From an uncultured Oribacterium sp. (GTDB lineage Bacteria; Bacillota; Clostridia; Lachnospirales; Lachnospiraceae), in the NCBI GenBank assembly GCA_934270345.1, contig CAKQPT010000012.1:1-64000 (forward strand): a DNA stretch of 64,000 bases. Direction: 5' to 3'. Below, piece by piece: positions 8,375 to 18,192 of this stretch. Position numbers and translations under genes: made by a program. Below the pieces are notes generated by a model that was given only the letters and a program-made list of their open reading frames with translations, was not told where the DNA came from and ran no database searches. Each line of letters starts with the position of its first letter. Position 1 is the stretch's first letter.

Positions 8375-9154
8375 ATGATCAATTATTCAGAAGATAAGAC
8401 GATGTATCACATCGGTGTGGCGCCGGGACAGGTCGGACGGTACGTGATCCTGCCGGGCGATCCGAAGCGCTGTGAGAAGATCGCGAAGTATTTCGATGAT
8501 CCGGTGTTTGTGGCGGATCATCGGGAGTATGTGACCTATACCGGCACGCTCGATGGCGTTCCGGTTTCCGTAACATCCACCGGTATCGGCGGGCCGTCGG
8601 CGTCAATCGCGGTCGAGGAGCTGCATATGTGTGGCGCAGATACCTTCATCCGTGTCGGTACAGCGGGCGGTATGGACCTCGATGTGCAGTCCGGTGATGT
8701 CGTGATCGCGAGCGGTGCGGTTCGTATGGAGGGCACCTCGAAGGAGTATGCGCCGATCGAGTGGCCGGCGGTCTCCGATTTCGAGGTCGAGATGGCGCTG
8801 TACCAGGCGGCCGGCAATCTCGGACTGCGTCATCACGTGGGCGTGGTCGAGTGTAAGGATGCCTTTTACGGGCAGCATAAGCCGGAGGACCTGCCGGTGA
8901 GCTATGAGCTCCTCAATAAGTGGCAGGCCTGGCTGAAGCTCGGCTGCAAGGCGTCCGAGATGGAGTCGGCGGCACTCTTTACGGTGGCGTCCTATCTGCA
9001 CGTACGCGCAGGCGCGGTGCTCTTCATCATGTCGAATCAGGAGCGCGCGAAGAAGGGGCTCAGCAACGAGATTGAGCATGACACCGATAAGGCGATCCGC
9101 ACAGCGATTGAAGCGATTCGGATTCTCATCAAGAGGGACCAGCAGAAGGCGTGA
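8375..9154 (+). CDS. udp: uridine phosphorylase
   Basis: 259 residues of the nucleoside phosphorylase NP-I family; converts uridine plus phosphate to uracil and ribose 1-phosphate. Visible are the phosphate motif [39 protein letters not shown] and [11 protein letters not shown]. The segment [20 protein letters not shown] is typical of uridine-specific members and argues against a purine enzyme. AGAGGA precedes ATG. A second phosphorylase right after deoD completes a pyrimidine plus purine salvage set with cdd. Confidence 0.9.
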   Translation: MINYSEDKTMYHIGVAPGQVGRYVILPGDPKRCEKIAKYFDDPVFVADHREYVTYTGTLDGVPVSVTSTGIGGPSASIAVEELHMCGADTFIRVGTAGGMDLDVQSGDVVIASGAVRMEGTSKEYAPIEWPAVSDFEVEMALYQAAGNLGLRHHVGVVECKDAFYGQHKPEDLPVSYELLNKWQAWLKLGCKASEMESAALFTVASYLHVRAGAVLFIMSNQERAKKGLSNEIEHDTDKAIRTAIEAIRILIKRDQQKA

Positions 9155-9161
9155 GACGAGT

Positions 9162-9219
9162 ACGACGCGGACATGAAGGATGCCGGATTGCCAAAGGTGA
9201 GCACGACGCGGACATGAAG
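9162..9219. repeat. 17-bp direct repeat between udp and tadA
   Basis: ACGACGCGGACATGAAG occurs at 9162-9178 and again at 9203-9219. No gene lies between. Confidence 0.8.
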
Positions 9220-9273
9220 CTCCATGGCGGGGAGCTTCGGTCGAACAGGTACCTGGAAGGATGAACAGACAGA

Positions 9274-9861
9274 ATGAAAACAGTGACGATTCCGGCAGCA
9301 GGCCCGGAGCGCGATGAATACTATATGAATCTGGCGATCCGGGAAGCCCGGAAGGCGCTGAAGCACGATGATGTACCCATTGGGTGCATCATCGTTTATG
9401 ATGGGACGAATCCCGCGAGCAAGGCGGATCAGCATGCAGCCTCGCTCGGGATCGAGCCGGGCACCATCCTGGGGCGCGGCTACAACCGGCGAAACAAGGA
9501 CCGGAGTGCACTGATGCATGCGGAGGTGATCGCCATCCGGCAGGCGTGCAAGGCACTCGGGGACTGGCGGGTCGAGGACTGTACGATGTATGTGACCCTC
9601 GAGCCCTGCCCGATGTGCGCCGGGGCGATCGTGCAGGCCCGTGTTCCGCGCGTCGTGATCGGCTCCATGAATCCGAAGGCGGGCTGCTGCGGCTCGGTGC
9701 TGGATATGCTGCATGAGAAGCGCTTCAATCACCGCTGTGAGGTCCGGACGGATGTGGAGAAGGATGCCTGCGCGGCGCTCATGAGTGATTTCTTCGCAGC
9801 GCTCCGGGAACAGAAGCTGAAGAAGCTGGAAGGTGGACAGGATGCAGATGAATGTAAATGA
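9274..9861 (+). CDS. tadA: tRNA adenosine(34) deaminase
   Basis: 195 residues, longer than the usual 150-170. It converts A34 to inosine in tRNA-Arg(ACG). The deaminase zinc site is HAEVIAIRQA and PCPMCAGAIVQ, with tRNA-contacting NPKAGCCGS after it. A roughly 20-residue insert between the first strand and the zinc site (GTNPASKADQHAASLGIEPG) explains the extra length. It overlaps the start of the next gene by about 20 bases, so the two are coupled. Confidence 0.9.
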   Translation: MKTVTIPAAGPERDEYYMNLAIREARKALKHDDVPIGCIIVYDGTNPASKADQHAASLGIEPGTILGRGYNRRNKDRSALMHAEVIAIRQACKALGDWRVEDCTMYVTLEPCPMCAGAIVQARVPRVVIGSMNPKAGCCGSVLDMLHEKRFNHRCEVRTDVEKDACAALMSDFFAALREQKLKKLEGGQDADECK

Positions 9862-10585
9862 TGGAAAACCAGAACAGCGAGGCCGCTGCATCATCGTGGG
9901 GGCCGGTGACTTCTTCGGGATGCCGTTTCAGCCGGCGGAAGAGGATTACGTGATCGCGGCGGATGCGGGGTATGAGAATCTGAAGGCCGAAGGCATCATC
10001 CCGGACCTCGTGGTGGGCGATTTCGACTCGATGGAGGTCGAGGGCGTGAAGGGTGTCACCGGGCCGGTGAAGGATCTTGATATTTTCGAAGATGCGGAGA
10101 AGGCAGAGTACATCCACCATCTGAAGCGCATCGAGCTGGACGGCGTTGAGACGCGGGTCATCGATCCGATCAAGAACGATCCGGACATGCTGGCCTGCGT
10201 GCGGATCGGGATGGAGCAGGGGTATCGTTCCTTCCATCTCATCGGCGGTACGGGGAAGCGGATCGATCACTCCATCGCGAATCTGCAGGTGCTCGGCTTC
10301 CTCGCGCAGCAGGGAATGCATGGCTATCTCTATGGAGAGCATCAGCTGGTGCGTGCGATCAGGAACGAGAGCGTGCGTTTCCCGAAAGAGATGCAGGGGT
10401 ACTTCTCGGCGCTGTCACTGAGCGACGAGTGCCGTGGTGTCACCGAACGTGGCTTCAAGTACATCGTCACGGACGTGAACCTCAGCAACACGATGCCGAC
10501 CGGACTCAGCAACGAATTCGTCGGCACGGAAGCGGAGATCTCCGTGAAAGACGGCACGCTGCTGCTGATTTACGACTGGAAGTGA
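9842..10585 (+). CDS. thiN: thiamine pyrophosphokinase (thiamine diphosphokinase)
   Basis: 247 residues; makes thiamine diphosphate from thiamine and ATP. Motifs: AADAGYENLKAEGIIPDLVV, GDFDSM, a second acidic motif KNDPDMLACVRIGMEQGY, and IGGTGKRIDHSIANLQVL, then a beta-sandwich thiamine-binding domain ending SVKDGTLLLIYDW. AAGGTGG before ATG 9842 favours this start over the in-frame GTG at 9833. It overlaps tadA. Confidence 0.9.
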   Translation: MQMNVNDGKPEQRGRCIIVGAGDFFGMPFQPAEEDYVIAADAGYENLKAEGIIPDLVVGDFDSMEVEGVKGVTGPVKDLDIFEDAEKAEYIHHLKRIELDGVETRVIDPIKNDPDMLACVRIGMEQGYRSFHLIGGTGKRIDHSIANLQVLGFLAQQGMHGYLYGEHQLVRAIRNESVRFPKEMQGYFSALSLSDECRGVTERGFKYIVTDVNLSNTMPTGLSNEFVGTEAEISVKDGTLLLIYDWK

Positions 10586-10680
10586 TGAATAGAGTACAGA
10601 TACGCCCGGTGGTGCTGGCTGGCGCGATGTGAAAGAAATTTCTTCGTTTCTGAAGATTCTCTTTCAACGTAAATCGATGC

Positions 10681-10709
10681 TTGATTGACGTTTTTCACTT
10701 TGCTATAAT
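10681..10709 (+). promoter_or_regulatory. strong promoter of the 6S RNA candidate
   Basis: TTGATT at 10681-10686, 17-base spacer, perfect TATAAT at 10704-10709, with no open reading frame downstream. Confidence 0.75.
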
Positions 10710-10716
10710 GCCGATA

Positions 10717-10956
10717 GAAGTAAAGAGCTGGGACGTACGAGGCTGCACATATTGAACCTACAAATACGACCTACGGGGCTCCGATATCTGTATGCATAAT
10801 ATAACGCCTCCCTTCGGGCCGAGGACTATAGTGGCATACGTGAGGTTTCCCACCTAGCAAGAGAGCTAGGAGTCAAGCGTGTAGTACGGCGTTCTGGTGT
10901 TACTCCGAAAATCTTACGATTTGGACCGACAGGCGATATGCCTGTCGGTCTTTTTG
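10717..10956 (+). ncRNA. ssrS: probable 6S RNA
   Basis: About 240 nt between a strong promoter and a perfect terminator, with no plausible gene. The sequence folds as a long rod: outer GTAC/GTAC pairing, an inner bubble with TTGAACCTACA on the 5' side facing a CTAGC/GCTAG hairpin on the 3' side, then GTATGC/GCATAC and a terminal CCTC/GAGG loop. This is the layout of 6S RNA, which binds housekeeping RNA polymerase in stationary phase. The assignment is by structure and remembered sequence feel, not by search. Confidence 0.65.
10924..10956 (+). terminator. terminator of 6S RNA candidate
   Basis: GACCGACAGGC and GCCTGTCGGTC form a perfect 11-bp stem followed by TTTTTG. Confidence 0.9.
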
Positions 10957-10960
10957 TTAT

Positions 10961-11113
10961 ATATCCATGAGAGGGCCGCGCGCAGCGCGGAGCGGCGCAT
11001 GGATGCCCCCGGGCGGCGAGGCCGTTTTGCCGGCAAGCCGGCAAAATCAAACGACGATGCCCGCGCCGAAGGCGCATCTGATGGCATCGTCTCCTCGTAC
11101 ATATCCATGAGAG
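10961..11113. repeat. GC-rich palindromic element between 13-bp direct repeats
   Basis: ATATCCATGAGAG occurs at 10961-10973 and exactly again at 11101-11113. Between them lies about 127 bp of very GC-rich DNA with nested inverted repeats: TTTTGCCGGC/GCCGGCAAAA (11025-11046, perfect), GCGCC/GGCGC and GACGATGCC/GGCATCGTC. It contains no credible gene and looks unlike its AT-richer flanks. Confidence 0.7.
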
Positions 11114-11215
11114 ATGAAATTTCTGTGAACCCATCGCATTTAGAGGGCCTTTTGTGTATCATAGATGTGTTGATTCGATTACATTTGTCTAAGTCTATTT
11201 TAGGAGTGCAGTCCG

Positions 11216-12448
11216 TTGAAGAGAGAACAGTGGGAACAGCAGATTCGTTGGGGCATCACCGCCTTTCTGGTGATCGCGGCGAGCGTGCTCGTAGCGACGA
11301 TCATCGTGAATTTCGGGAAAATCCGTGCGTTTGGCGGTACGCTGGTGTCGATTCTCGCACCGATCATTTACGGTGCGGTGATCGCGTACATCACCGCGCC
11401 GATTTATAATCATGTCTATCACTTCGTTTATAATCTGCTGAAGGGACGAAAAAATAAGAAACCTTCCACGAGCTCCGCTCCGCGGATGATCGCGCGTACG
11501 GCAGCTACCCTGGTAGCGCTTCTGACAGTACTGGTACTGGCGGTCGGTCTCGTATCGATGATCATCCCGCAGCTCTACAGCTCCATCGCGAACTTGATCG
11601 CGACGCTGCCGCAGGATCTTTCACAGACCTACCGGAACATCATGAGCTATCTTCAGGACTATCCGGAGGTACGGGACGCGGTGCAGCAGTACTACAACAT
11701 CGGGTATACCTACCTCATGAACTTCCTGCAGGATCATCTGATGCCGAACATGCAGAGCATCGTGGCGTCGCTCGGCATCGGCATATGGTCGGTGGTCAAC
11801 TGGTTTAAGAACCTCCTCATCGGCCTCATCGTGATGATCTATCTCCTGAACATCAAGGAGTCCATGCTGGGGGGCTCCAGAAAGCTGACCTTCGCGCTGC
11901 TTCCGAAGAAGTGGGCAGAGCTTGTGGTAGAAGAATTCGCCTACATTAATAAGGTCTTCGGCGGATTCATCGTCGGCAAGATCATCGATTCCCTCATCAT
12001 CGGCTGGCTCTGCTTCTTCTGCCTGAGTTTTATGAAGATGCCGTACACGATGCTTGTTTCCGTCATCGTCGGCGTGACGAACGTGATTCCGTTCTTTGGC
12101 CCGTTTATCGGTGCGATCCCATCCTTCGTCCTGATCCTGCTGACGAGCCCGATGCAGAGTGTATACTTCCTCATCTTCGTCCTGGTCCTGCAGCAGTTCG
12201 ACGGTAACATCCTCGGCCCGCGCATCCTCGGCGACTCGACCGGCCTCAGCAGCTTCTGGGTACTGTTCTCGATCCTCCTCTTCGGCGGCCTCTTCGGCTT
12301 CGTCGGCATGATCGTGGCGGTTCCACTCTGGGCAGTCATCCTCAATTTCGTTCAGCGACTGAGCGGTCATCTGCTCCGAAAGAAGGGCCTGCCGACCGAC
12401 GCTGCCGATTACATCTCCGGAGACGAACTGACCCGGCTGAAAGACTGA
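11216..12448 (+). CDS. AI-2E family transporter (PerM/YhhT type)
   Basis: 410 residues with about eight membrane helices: two near the N-terminus, a soluble amphipathic segment (residues about 120-190), then the conserved second half with GGFIVGKIIDSLIIGWLCF, VTNVIPFFGPFIGAIPS and the downstream DGNILGPRILGDSTGLSSFW motif that defines the family. Members have been linked to AI-2 export and to Na+/H+ antiport, so the substrate is open. The start is TTG with AGGAG at 11202-11206. Confidence 0.9.
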   Translation: MKREQWEQQIRWGITAFLVIAASVLVATIIVNFGKIRAFGGTLVSILAPIIYGAVIAYITAPIYNHVYHFVYNLLKGRKNKKPSTSSAPRMIARTAATLVALLTVLVLAVGLVSMIIPQLYSSIANLIATLPQDLSQTYRNIMSYLQDYPEVRDAVQQYYNIGYTYLMNFLQDHLMPNMQSIVASLGIGIWSVVNWFKNLLIGLIVMIYLLNIKESMLGGSRKLTFALLPKKWAELVVEEFAYINKVFGGFIVGKIIDSLIIGWLCFFCLSFMKMPYTMLVSVIVGVTNVIPFFGPFIGAIPSFVLILLTSPMQSVYFLIFVLVLQQFDGNILGPRILGDSTGLSSFWVLFSILLFGGLFGFVGMIVAVPLWAVILNFVQRLSGHLLRKKGLPTDAADYISGDELTRLKD

Positions 12449-12479
12449 GTAAAGTTTTCCTGCATTGGCCAAAAAACGT

Positions 12480-12507
12480 TTGCAAAACCGGTTAACTAGA
12501 GTATACT
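12480..12507 (+). promoter_or_regulatory. kduI promoter with palindromic operator
   Basis: TTGCAA, 16-base spacer, TATACT. The spacer contains AACCGGTTAA (an AACCGGTT palindrome centred on CG), which is the type of site bound by LacI-family sugar repressors. Confidence 0.55.
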
Positions 12508-12565
12508 AGAGATGCTTGAAACAGATACAAAACACCTGGCGCAAAGCCAGACACAGGAGGTTTTT

Positions 12566-13411
12566 ATGGATATTCGTTACAGTGCAAACCAGAGAGATGT
12601 GAAGCGTTACACGACACAGGAGCTTCGTGATGAGTTCCTGATCACCGGACTCTACAAGCCGGACGAGGTCGTAGCCGTTTACTCTCACGTCGACCGTATG
12701 GTAACCTTCGGCTGCATGCCGGTACATGAGGTCGTTCCGATCGATAAGGGCATCGACTGCTGGGCAAACTTCGGTACACACTATGTGCTCGAGCGCCGCG
12801 AGATCGGTATCTTCAACATCGGCGAGGGCGCTGGTAAGATCGTCGTTGACGGTACAGAGTACAAGCTCGGCTACAAGGACTGCCTCTACATCACGAAGGG
12901 TGCGAAGGAAGTTCTCTTCTCCTCTGACGACGCAGAGAAGCCGGCGAAGTTCTACATGGTTTCCGCACCGGCACACGTAAGCTACGAGACAAAGCTCATC
13001 ACCATGGCCGAGGCAAATCACCGTCCATGTGGTGATCCTGAGCTGGCCAATGCTCGTGTCATCAACCAGTTCATCCACCCGGATGTCCTCAAGACCGCAC
13101 AGCTCAGCATGGGTATGACGGAGCTTCAGCCGGGTTCCGTATGGAACACGATGCCGTCACATACACATGAGCGTCGTATGGAGATCTACACCTACTTCGA
13201 GGTGCCGGAGGATCAGGTCGTATTCCATCTGATGGGCGAGCCGACCGAGACCAGACACATCGTCATGCATAACTATGATGCCGTGATTTCTCCGTCATGG
13301 TCCATCCACAGCGCAGCAGGTACACACAACTATACCTTCATCTGGGCGATGGGCGGCGAGAACCAGGAGTTCGATGATATGGATACCATCTATACTCCGG
13401 ATCTCAGATAA
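12566..13411 (+). CDS. kduI: 5-dehydro-4-deoxy-D-glucuronate isomerase
   Basis: 281 residues, the family length. It isomerises 5-keto-4-deoxyuronate to 2,5-diketo-3-deoxygluconate during pectin or glycosaminoglycan breakdown. Cupin metal-site residues are visible in the segment VWNTMPSHTHERRMEIYTYF (His, His, Glu), and a second His in SWSIHSAAGTHNYTFIWAMG. CAGGAGG before ATG 12566 fixes the start. No other uronate genes are adjacent; it has its own promoter and terminator. Confidence 0.95.
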   Translation: MDIRYSANQRDVKRYTTQELRDEFLITGLYKPDEVVAVYSHVDRMVTFGCMPVHEVVPIDKGIDCWANFGTHYVLERREIGIFNIGEGAGKIVVDGTEYKLGYKDCLYITKGAKEVLFSSDDAEKPAKFYMVSAPAHVSYETKLITMAEANHRPCGDPELANARVINQFIHPDVLKTAQLSMGMTELQPGSVWNTMPSHTHERRMEIYTYFEVPEDQVVFHLMGEPTETRHIVMHNYDAVISPSWSIHSAAGTHNYTFIWAMGGENQEFDDMDTIYTPDLR

Positions 13412-13438
13412 TTAAACATAAAAAATTGATATTTCCAG

Positions 13439-13485
13439 AGGTCCGTGGTACTATAAAGCTCTGTGTGGTCCACGGACCTTTTTGT
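13439..13485 (+). terminator. kduI terminator
   Basis: AGGTCCGTGG pairs perfectly with CCACGGACCT, followed by TTTTTG. Confidence 0.9.
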
Positions 13486-13561
13486 GTGCCTGTGTATCCT
13501 GCGGGAGGACGGCCACAGATGAATTTATATAGAAAGAACCCGTGATGGGTGAGGAGAGTTT

Positions 13562-14113
13562 ATGGCAACATTACTTGAAAACTGGAGAACGAAGGCATAC
13601 GGCGATGGTCTTTCCAAGGCCGAGCAGGAGACCCTCTGGCAGGAGTATTTCGCACTGGAGAAGGGCTTCTATGAGGAGGTTCTGAAGGATCCGAGCCACG
13701 TTTATGAGGGCACGGTGAAGGAGCTCGCTGAGCACTTCGGCATCGACGTTTTCCATTTCACAGGTGTGCTCGATGGTATCGATGATTCCTTAAAGGGCTA
13801 TCACAACCCGATCGACACCATGGATGAGGATACACAGGTAAAGATCGAGATCGATCCGGAGACCCTGTACTACAACATGGTTGAGGCGAAGGCAAGCTGG
13901 CTCTACGGTCTTCCTGAGTGGGATGCGATCCTTTCCGAGGAGAAGCGTCACGAGCTCTATCGCAAGCAGAAGGCATCCAACACCATCCGTCGTGAAGGCA
14001 AGAAGATCTACCCGAACGACCTCTGCCCATGCGGATCCGGCAAGAAGTATAAGAAGTGCCACATGCGCATCGATCAGGAGAACGAGCTGAAGGCATTTGC
14101 TTCTGCAAACTGA
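13562..14113 (+). CDS. SEC-C metal-binding domain protein
   Basis: 183 residues. The C-terminus carries the SEC-C zinc motif PCGSGKKYKKCH (Cys-x-Cys-x8-Cys-His), the same tail found on SecA and on many stand-alone proteins. The preceding 150 residues are acidic and helical (NMVEAKASWLYGLPEWDAIL). GAGGAG precedes the ATG. Role unknown; a chaperone or regulatory function is only a guess. Confidence 0.8.
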   Translation: MATLLENWRTKAYGDGLSKAEQETLWQEYFALEKGFYEEVLKDPSHVYEGTVKELAEHFGIDVFHFTGVLDGIDDSLKGYHNPIDTMDEDTQVKIEIDPETLYYNMVEAKASWLYGLPEWDAILSEEKRHELYRKQKASNTIRREGKKIYPNDLCPCGSGKKYKKCHMRIDQENELKAFASAN

Positions 14114-14300
14114 TCCCTGCCGGGATAACACGCTGATGGAGACATTGGCGACGGCCTGTGGACGCTGTGTTTCTGACCCGGAGGCTGTGTCCGAAAACGC
14201 AGATCGAGACGCGCGAACATTCGATTGACGCGGAATTTTGATTATGCTAAGATGAAATCCGTGCAGCGATTAGGCTGCAGATTTTATGGAGGTAGACACA

Positions 14301-14498
14301 ATGAAGGGTACAGTTAAGTGGTTCAACAATCAGAAGGGCTACGGCTTCATCTCTGATGAGAATGGCAAGGACGTTTTCGTTCACTATTCAGGACTCGCTG
14401 GAGACGGTTTCAAGTCTCTCGATGAGGGCCAGAAGGTAGAGTTCGACGTTCAGGACGGCGCTAAGGGACCTCAGGCAGTCAACGTAGTAAAGCTTTAA
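14301..14498 (+). CDS. cold shock protein (CspA family)
   Basis: 65 residues, one OB-fold domain that binds single-stranded RNA and DNA. Both RNP motifs are present: KGYGFIS and [12 protein letters not shown] before ATG 14301 sets the start. A long 5' region follows the SEC-C gene, as is common for csp genes with thermosensitive leaders. Confidence 0.95.
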   Translation: MKGTVKWFNNQKGYGFISDENGKDVFVHYSGLAGDGFKSLDEGQKVEFDVQDGAKGPQAVNVVKL

Positions 14499-14569
14499 TT
14501 TTTTTCCAAGTACCTTAATTGTAAGCATATATCGTTACAAGAATAGTATTTTGAACTAAAAGAAGCAAT

Positions 14570-14602
14570 GACGGTATCCATTTGGGTGCCGTCTTTTCTT
14601 TT
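14570..14602 (+). terminator. terminator after the csp gene
   Basis: GACGGTATCC pairs with GGGTGCCGTC (two G-T pairs), then TTTTCTTTT. Confidence 0.7.
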
Positions 14603-14619
14603 GGCGAAAGGTTTTATTT

Positions 14620-15120
14620 ATGAATGCACGAAAAACAAGTCTATACGGGATGCTGCTGGCGCTCGCGATGGTGCTGAGCTACGTCGAGGCGATGATCCCG
14701 ATCAACATCGGCGTGCCGGGCGTGAAGCTGGGCCTCCCGAACATCGTGACGGTGATCGGCCTCTACTCGATCGGTGCGCTGCCGACGCTCGTGATCAGCT
14801 TCCTCCGCATCCTCCTCGTCAGCTTCATGTTCGGAAACACGATGACGCTCGCGTACTCGTTCTCCGGCTTTGCACTGAGCTTTGGGGCAATGCTTCTGAT
14901 GCGGAAGGCAGGTGGCTTTCACCGTACCGTTGTGAGCGTCAGTGGCGGTGTGATGCACAACGTCGGACAGCTGATGGCAGCCGTGGCGCTGCTGCACAGT
15001 CAGGTGCTGTTTTACTATCTGCCGGTGCTGATGGTGGCCGGCGTCATCGCCGGTGTGCTGATCGGACTCGTGGCCGGACTCATCACCGAGCGGATCCAGC
15101 TCTTTCTTCGGAAGTCTTGA
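14620..15120 (+). CDS. Gx transporter family / heptaprenyl diphosphate synthase component I-like protein
   Basis: 166 residues with about five membrane helices, small S-component-like fold. Signature regions are AMVLSYVEAMIPINIGVPGVKLGLPNIVTV (in parts, residues about 16-45), FLRILLVSFMFGN and GGVMHNVGQLMAA, all typical of the Hpre_diP_synt_I/Gx family. Despite its name the family looks like a small-molecule transporter (S component), and its substrate here is unknown. Its usual NusG-domain partner is not adjacent. Confidence 0.85.
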   Translation: MNARKTSLYGMLLALAMVLSYVEAMIPINIGVPGVKLGLPNIVTVIGLYSIGALPTLVISFLRILLVSFMFGNTMTLAYSFSGFALSFGAMLLMRKAGGFHRTVVSVSGGVMHNVGQLMAAVALLHSQVLFYYLPVLMVAGVIAGVLIGLVAGLITERIQLFLRKS

Positions 15121-15178
15121 ATATTATTTTAAAGCGTGGTAAAATAATCCGACAAACATTTGTTTGTCGGATTATTTT
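15117..15178 (+). promoter_or_regulatory. uvrA promoter and perfect 18-bp inverted repeat
   Basis: TTGAAT (15117), 17-base spacer, TAAAAT (15140). Immediately downstream a perfect palindrome has arms AAAATAATCCGACAAACA and TGTTTGTCGGATTATTTT around TT (15141-15178). The core CAAACATTTGTTTG resembles the Firmicute LexA box (CGAACATATGTTCG), and uvrA genes are commonly SOS-controlled. The same hairpin plus T run could instead terminate the upstream gene. Confidence 0.6.
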
Positions 15179-15192
15179 TGAGGATATATCTT

Positions 15193-18024
15193 ATGGGTAA
15201 GAATTATATAAAAATTCGAGGTGCCAGTGAGCACAATCTGAAGCATGTGGATGTGGATATCCCGCGTGATGAGCTGGTCGTGATGACCGGCCTGTCCGGC
15301 TCCGGAAAGTCCTCCCTTGCCTTCGATACGATCTATGCAGAGGGACAGCGTCGTTATATGCAGTCCCTGTCATCCTATGCGCGTCAGTTCCTGGGCCAGA
15401 TGGAGAAGCCGGCGGTGGATCTCATCGAGGGCCTCAGCCCGGCGATTTCGATCGATCAGAAGTCGACGAACCGGAACCCGCGTTCGACGGTCGGTACCGT
15501 CACGGAGATTTACGATTATATGCGTCTTCTGTACGCGCGCGTCGGCACGCCGCACTGTCCGAAGTGCGGACGCGAGATCAAGCGCCAGACGGTGGATGAG
15601 ATCGTGGATCAGCTGCTCCTGATGCCGGAGGGCACCCGGATCCAGCTGCTGGCACCGATCGTCCGCGGCAAGAAGGGTATGCACGAGAAGGTACTCGACT
15701 CGGCCCGCCGCTCCGGCTATGTGCGTGTACGTGTGGATGGAAACATGTATGAGCTTTCGGAGGACATCAGCCTCGATAAGAACATCCGCCATACCATCGA
15801 GATCGTGGTCGATCGTCTCGTGATCCGCGAGGGGATCGAGGCGCGACTCACCGAGTCCATCGAGCAGGTCATGGGCCTGACCGGCGGTCAGATGACCGTC
15901 GACGTCATCGGCGGTGAGCCGGTGAACTTCTCGACGAGCTTCGCCTGCCCGGACTGCGGTGTCTCCATCGACGAGATCGAGCCGCGCAGCTTCTCCTTTA
16001 ACAACCCCTTCGGTGCCTGCCCGGAGTGCAGTGGTATCGGCTATAAGATGGAGTTCGATCTGTCGCTCATGATTCCGGACGAGCGCCTGAGTCTCAACGA
16101 GGGAGCGATCACCGTTCCCGGCTGGATGAACTCGAAGGATGAGGGCAGCTTCACGCATGCGATGCTGGTGGCCCTCAGTGAGGCCTATCATTTCAGCCTC
16201 GACACGCCGTTCCAGGATTACCCGCCGGAGATCCGCTCGATCATCCTGGACGGTACGAAGGGCGAGAAGGTGACGGTGCACTACGAGTCCCAGTTTGGAA
16301 AGGGAAACGTGCATCAGGTCGCTTTTGAGGGTTTGATGGCCAATGTCAACCGCCGGTACCGTGAGTGCTTCTCCGAGCGTATGCGCGCGGACTATGAGCA
16401 GTATATGCGGATCACACCGTGTGCACTCTGCCATGGCGCACGTCTGAAGGCCTCGAGTCTCGCCGTAACGATCGCTGATCTCAATATCTACCAGGCGACG
16501 GAGCTCTCCATCGAGCACTTCTATCACTGGATCGACGAGATCCGGCTGAGCCCGATGCAACATCAGATCGCAGATGAGGTCGTAAAGGAAATCCGGAGCC
16601 GCATCAGATTCATGCTGGATGTCGGTCTCGATTACCTGACCCTGAGCCGGGCTGCCGGTACACTTTCCGGTGGTGAGGCCCAGCGTATCCGCCTCGCGAC
16701 GCAGATCGGTTCAGGCCTTGTCGGTGTCGCCTATATCCTCGATGAGCCGAGCATCGGCCTGCATCAGCGGGACAACGATCGTCTGATCGCGACGCTGAAG
16801 CACCTTCGTGACCTCGGGAATACTGTGATCGTCGTCGAGCATGATGAGGACACCATGCGTGCCGCCGACTACATCGTGGACATCGGACCGGGGGCCGGTT
16901 CGGAGGGCGGTGAGGTCGTCGCGACTGGTACGGCGGAGGAGATCATGCAGAACCCGCGCAGTATCACCGGACAGTATCTCAGCGGTAAGCTGAAGATCGA
17001 GGTGCCGAAGACGCGCCGGAAGCCGAACGGCTGGATCACCGTGAAGGGCGCCAGCGAGCATAATCTGAAGAACATCGATGTCCGCTTCCCGCTCGGCGTT
17101 TTCACCTGTGTGACCGGTGTGTCCGGTTCCGGTAAGTCGTCACTGGTGAACGAGATCCTTTATAAGACACTGGCGAAGAAGCTGAATCGTGCCCGGACGA
17201 TTCCGGGCCGCTATAAGTCCATCGAGGGCGTAGAGCAGCTCGATAAGATCATCGCGATCGATCAGTCGCCGATCGGACGTACGCCGCGCTCGAATCCGGC
17301 AACCTATACCGGCGTCTTCGATATGATCCGTGACCTCTTTGCAGGTACACCGGATGCGAAGGCACGTGGCTACAGTAAGGGGCGTTTCTCCTTCAACGTA
17401 CGCGGTGGACGCTGTGAGGCCTGCCAGGGTGATGGTATCGTGAAGATCGAGATGAACTTCCTGCCGGATGTGTATGTGCCATGTGAGGTATGTAACGGAA
17501 AGCGTTTCAACCGTGAAACGCTGGAGGTGAAGTATAAGGGGAAGAACATCTATGACATCCTCGAGATGACCGTCGAGGAAGCCCTGGATTTCTTTAAGAA
17601 TGTACCGAGCATCACACGGAAGATTCAGACCCTCTATGATGTCGGCCTCGGTTATGTGAAGCTGGGGCAGCCGAGTACCGAGCTTTCCGGTGGTGAGGCG
17701 CAGCGAATCAAGCTCGCGACCGAGCTCAGCCGTCGTCCGACCGGAAAGACCATCTATGTGCTGGATGAGCCGACCACCGGACTGCACTTCGCAGATGTAC
17801 ATAAGCTCGTCGTCATGCTTGACCGTCTCGCGGAGAACGGCAACACTGTCATCGTCATCGAGCATAACCTCGATGTCATTAAGTGCGCGGACTATATCAT
17901 CGATATCGGTCCGGAGGGCGGTGATCGCGGCGGTACGGTGATCGCCGAGGGCACACCGGAGCAGGTGGCGAAGGTGAAGGAATCCTACACCGGCCACTAT
18001 ATCCGACAGTACCTGAAAAAATAA
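15193..18024 (+). CDS. uvrA: excinuclease ABC subunit A
   Basis: 943 residues, full length. UvrA dimers scan DNA for bulky lesions and load UvrB in nucleotide excision repair. Two ABC ATPase modules are present: Walker [13 protein letters not shown] and [12 protein letters not shown]; signature [12 protein letters not shown] and [12 protein letters not shown]; Walker [11 protein letters not shown] and [10 protein letters not shown]. Zinc-finger CxxC pairs include CPKCG, CPDCG and CEACQGDG. Start ATG 15193 follows TGAGGA. uvrB is not in the window. Confidence 0.97.
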   Translation: MGKNYIKIRGASEHNLKHVDVDIPRDELVVMTGLSGSGKSSLAFDTIYAEGQRRYMQSLSSYARQFLGQMEKPAVDLIEGLSPAISIDQKSTNRNPRSTVGTVTEIYDYMRLLYARVGTPHCPKCGREIKRQTVDEIVDQLLLMPEGTRIQLLAPIVRGKKGMHEKVLDSARRSGYVRVRVDGNMYELSEDISLDKNIRHTIEIVVDRLVIREGIEARLTESIEQVMGLTGGQMTVDVIGGEPVNFSTSFACPDCGVSIDEIEPRSFSFNNPFGACPECSGIGYKMEFDLSLMIPDERLSLNEGAITVPGWMNSKDEGSFTHAMLVALSEAYHFSLDTPFQDYPPEIRSIILDGTKGEKVTVHYESQFGKGNVHQVAFEGLMANVNRRYRECFSERMRADYEQYMRITPCALCHGARLKASSLAVTIADLNIYQATELSIEHFYHWIDEIRLSPMQHQIADEVVKEIRSRIRFMLDVGLDYLTLSRAAGTLSGGEAQRIRLATQIGSGLVGVAYILDEPSIGLHQRDNDRLIATLKHLRDLGNTVIVVEHDEDTMRAADYIVDIGPGAGSEGGEVVATGTAEEIMQNPRSITGQYLSGKLKIEVPKTRRKPNGWITVKGASEHNLKNIDVRFPLGVFTCVTGVSGSGKSSLVNEILYKTLAKKLNRARTIPGRYKSIEGVEQLDKIIAIDQSPIGRTPRSNPATYTGVFDMIRDLFAGTPDAKARGYSKGRFSFNVRGGRCEACQGDGIVKIEMNFLPDVYVPCEVCNGKRFNRETLEVKYKGKNIYDILEMTVEEALDFFKNVPSITRKIQTLYDVGLGYVKLGQPSTELSGGEAQRIKLATELSRRPTGKTIYVLDEPTTGLHFADVHKLVVMLDRLAENGNTVIVIEHNLDVIKCADYIIDIGPEGGDRGGTVIAEGTPEQVAKVKESYTGHYIRQYLKK

Positions 18025-18054
18025 TCAGCAGTACATAATCATCGGTACATGAAA

Positions 18055-18085
18055 ATGACCGGACGAAAGCTCGTCCGGTCATTTG
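18055..18085 (+). terminator. uvrA terminator
   Basis: ATGACCGGACGA pairs perfectly with TCGTCCGGTCAT around AAGC, followed by a short T-rich stretch. Confidence 0.65.
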
Positions 18086-18192
18086 TATAAGTTTTAAGGA
18101 AGCAGATGACCGCCTTCGTTCGTGGTGTATATCAAACGACGGCACGTTCGCCCGCAGAAGAGCTGCGTTCTCCGGGATGAAATCGATGGACC

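Noticed and set aside
11621..12472. 283-codon frame antisense to the AI-2E transporter
   Set aside because: Extremely biased composition and entirely opposite a well-defined transporter gene.
15370..16563. 397-codon open frame antisense to uvrA
   Set aside because: It is a shadow of codon bias in the opposite strand; the product has no recognisable pattern and uvrA is certain.
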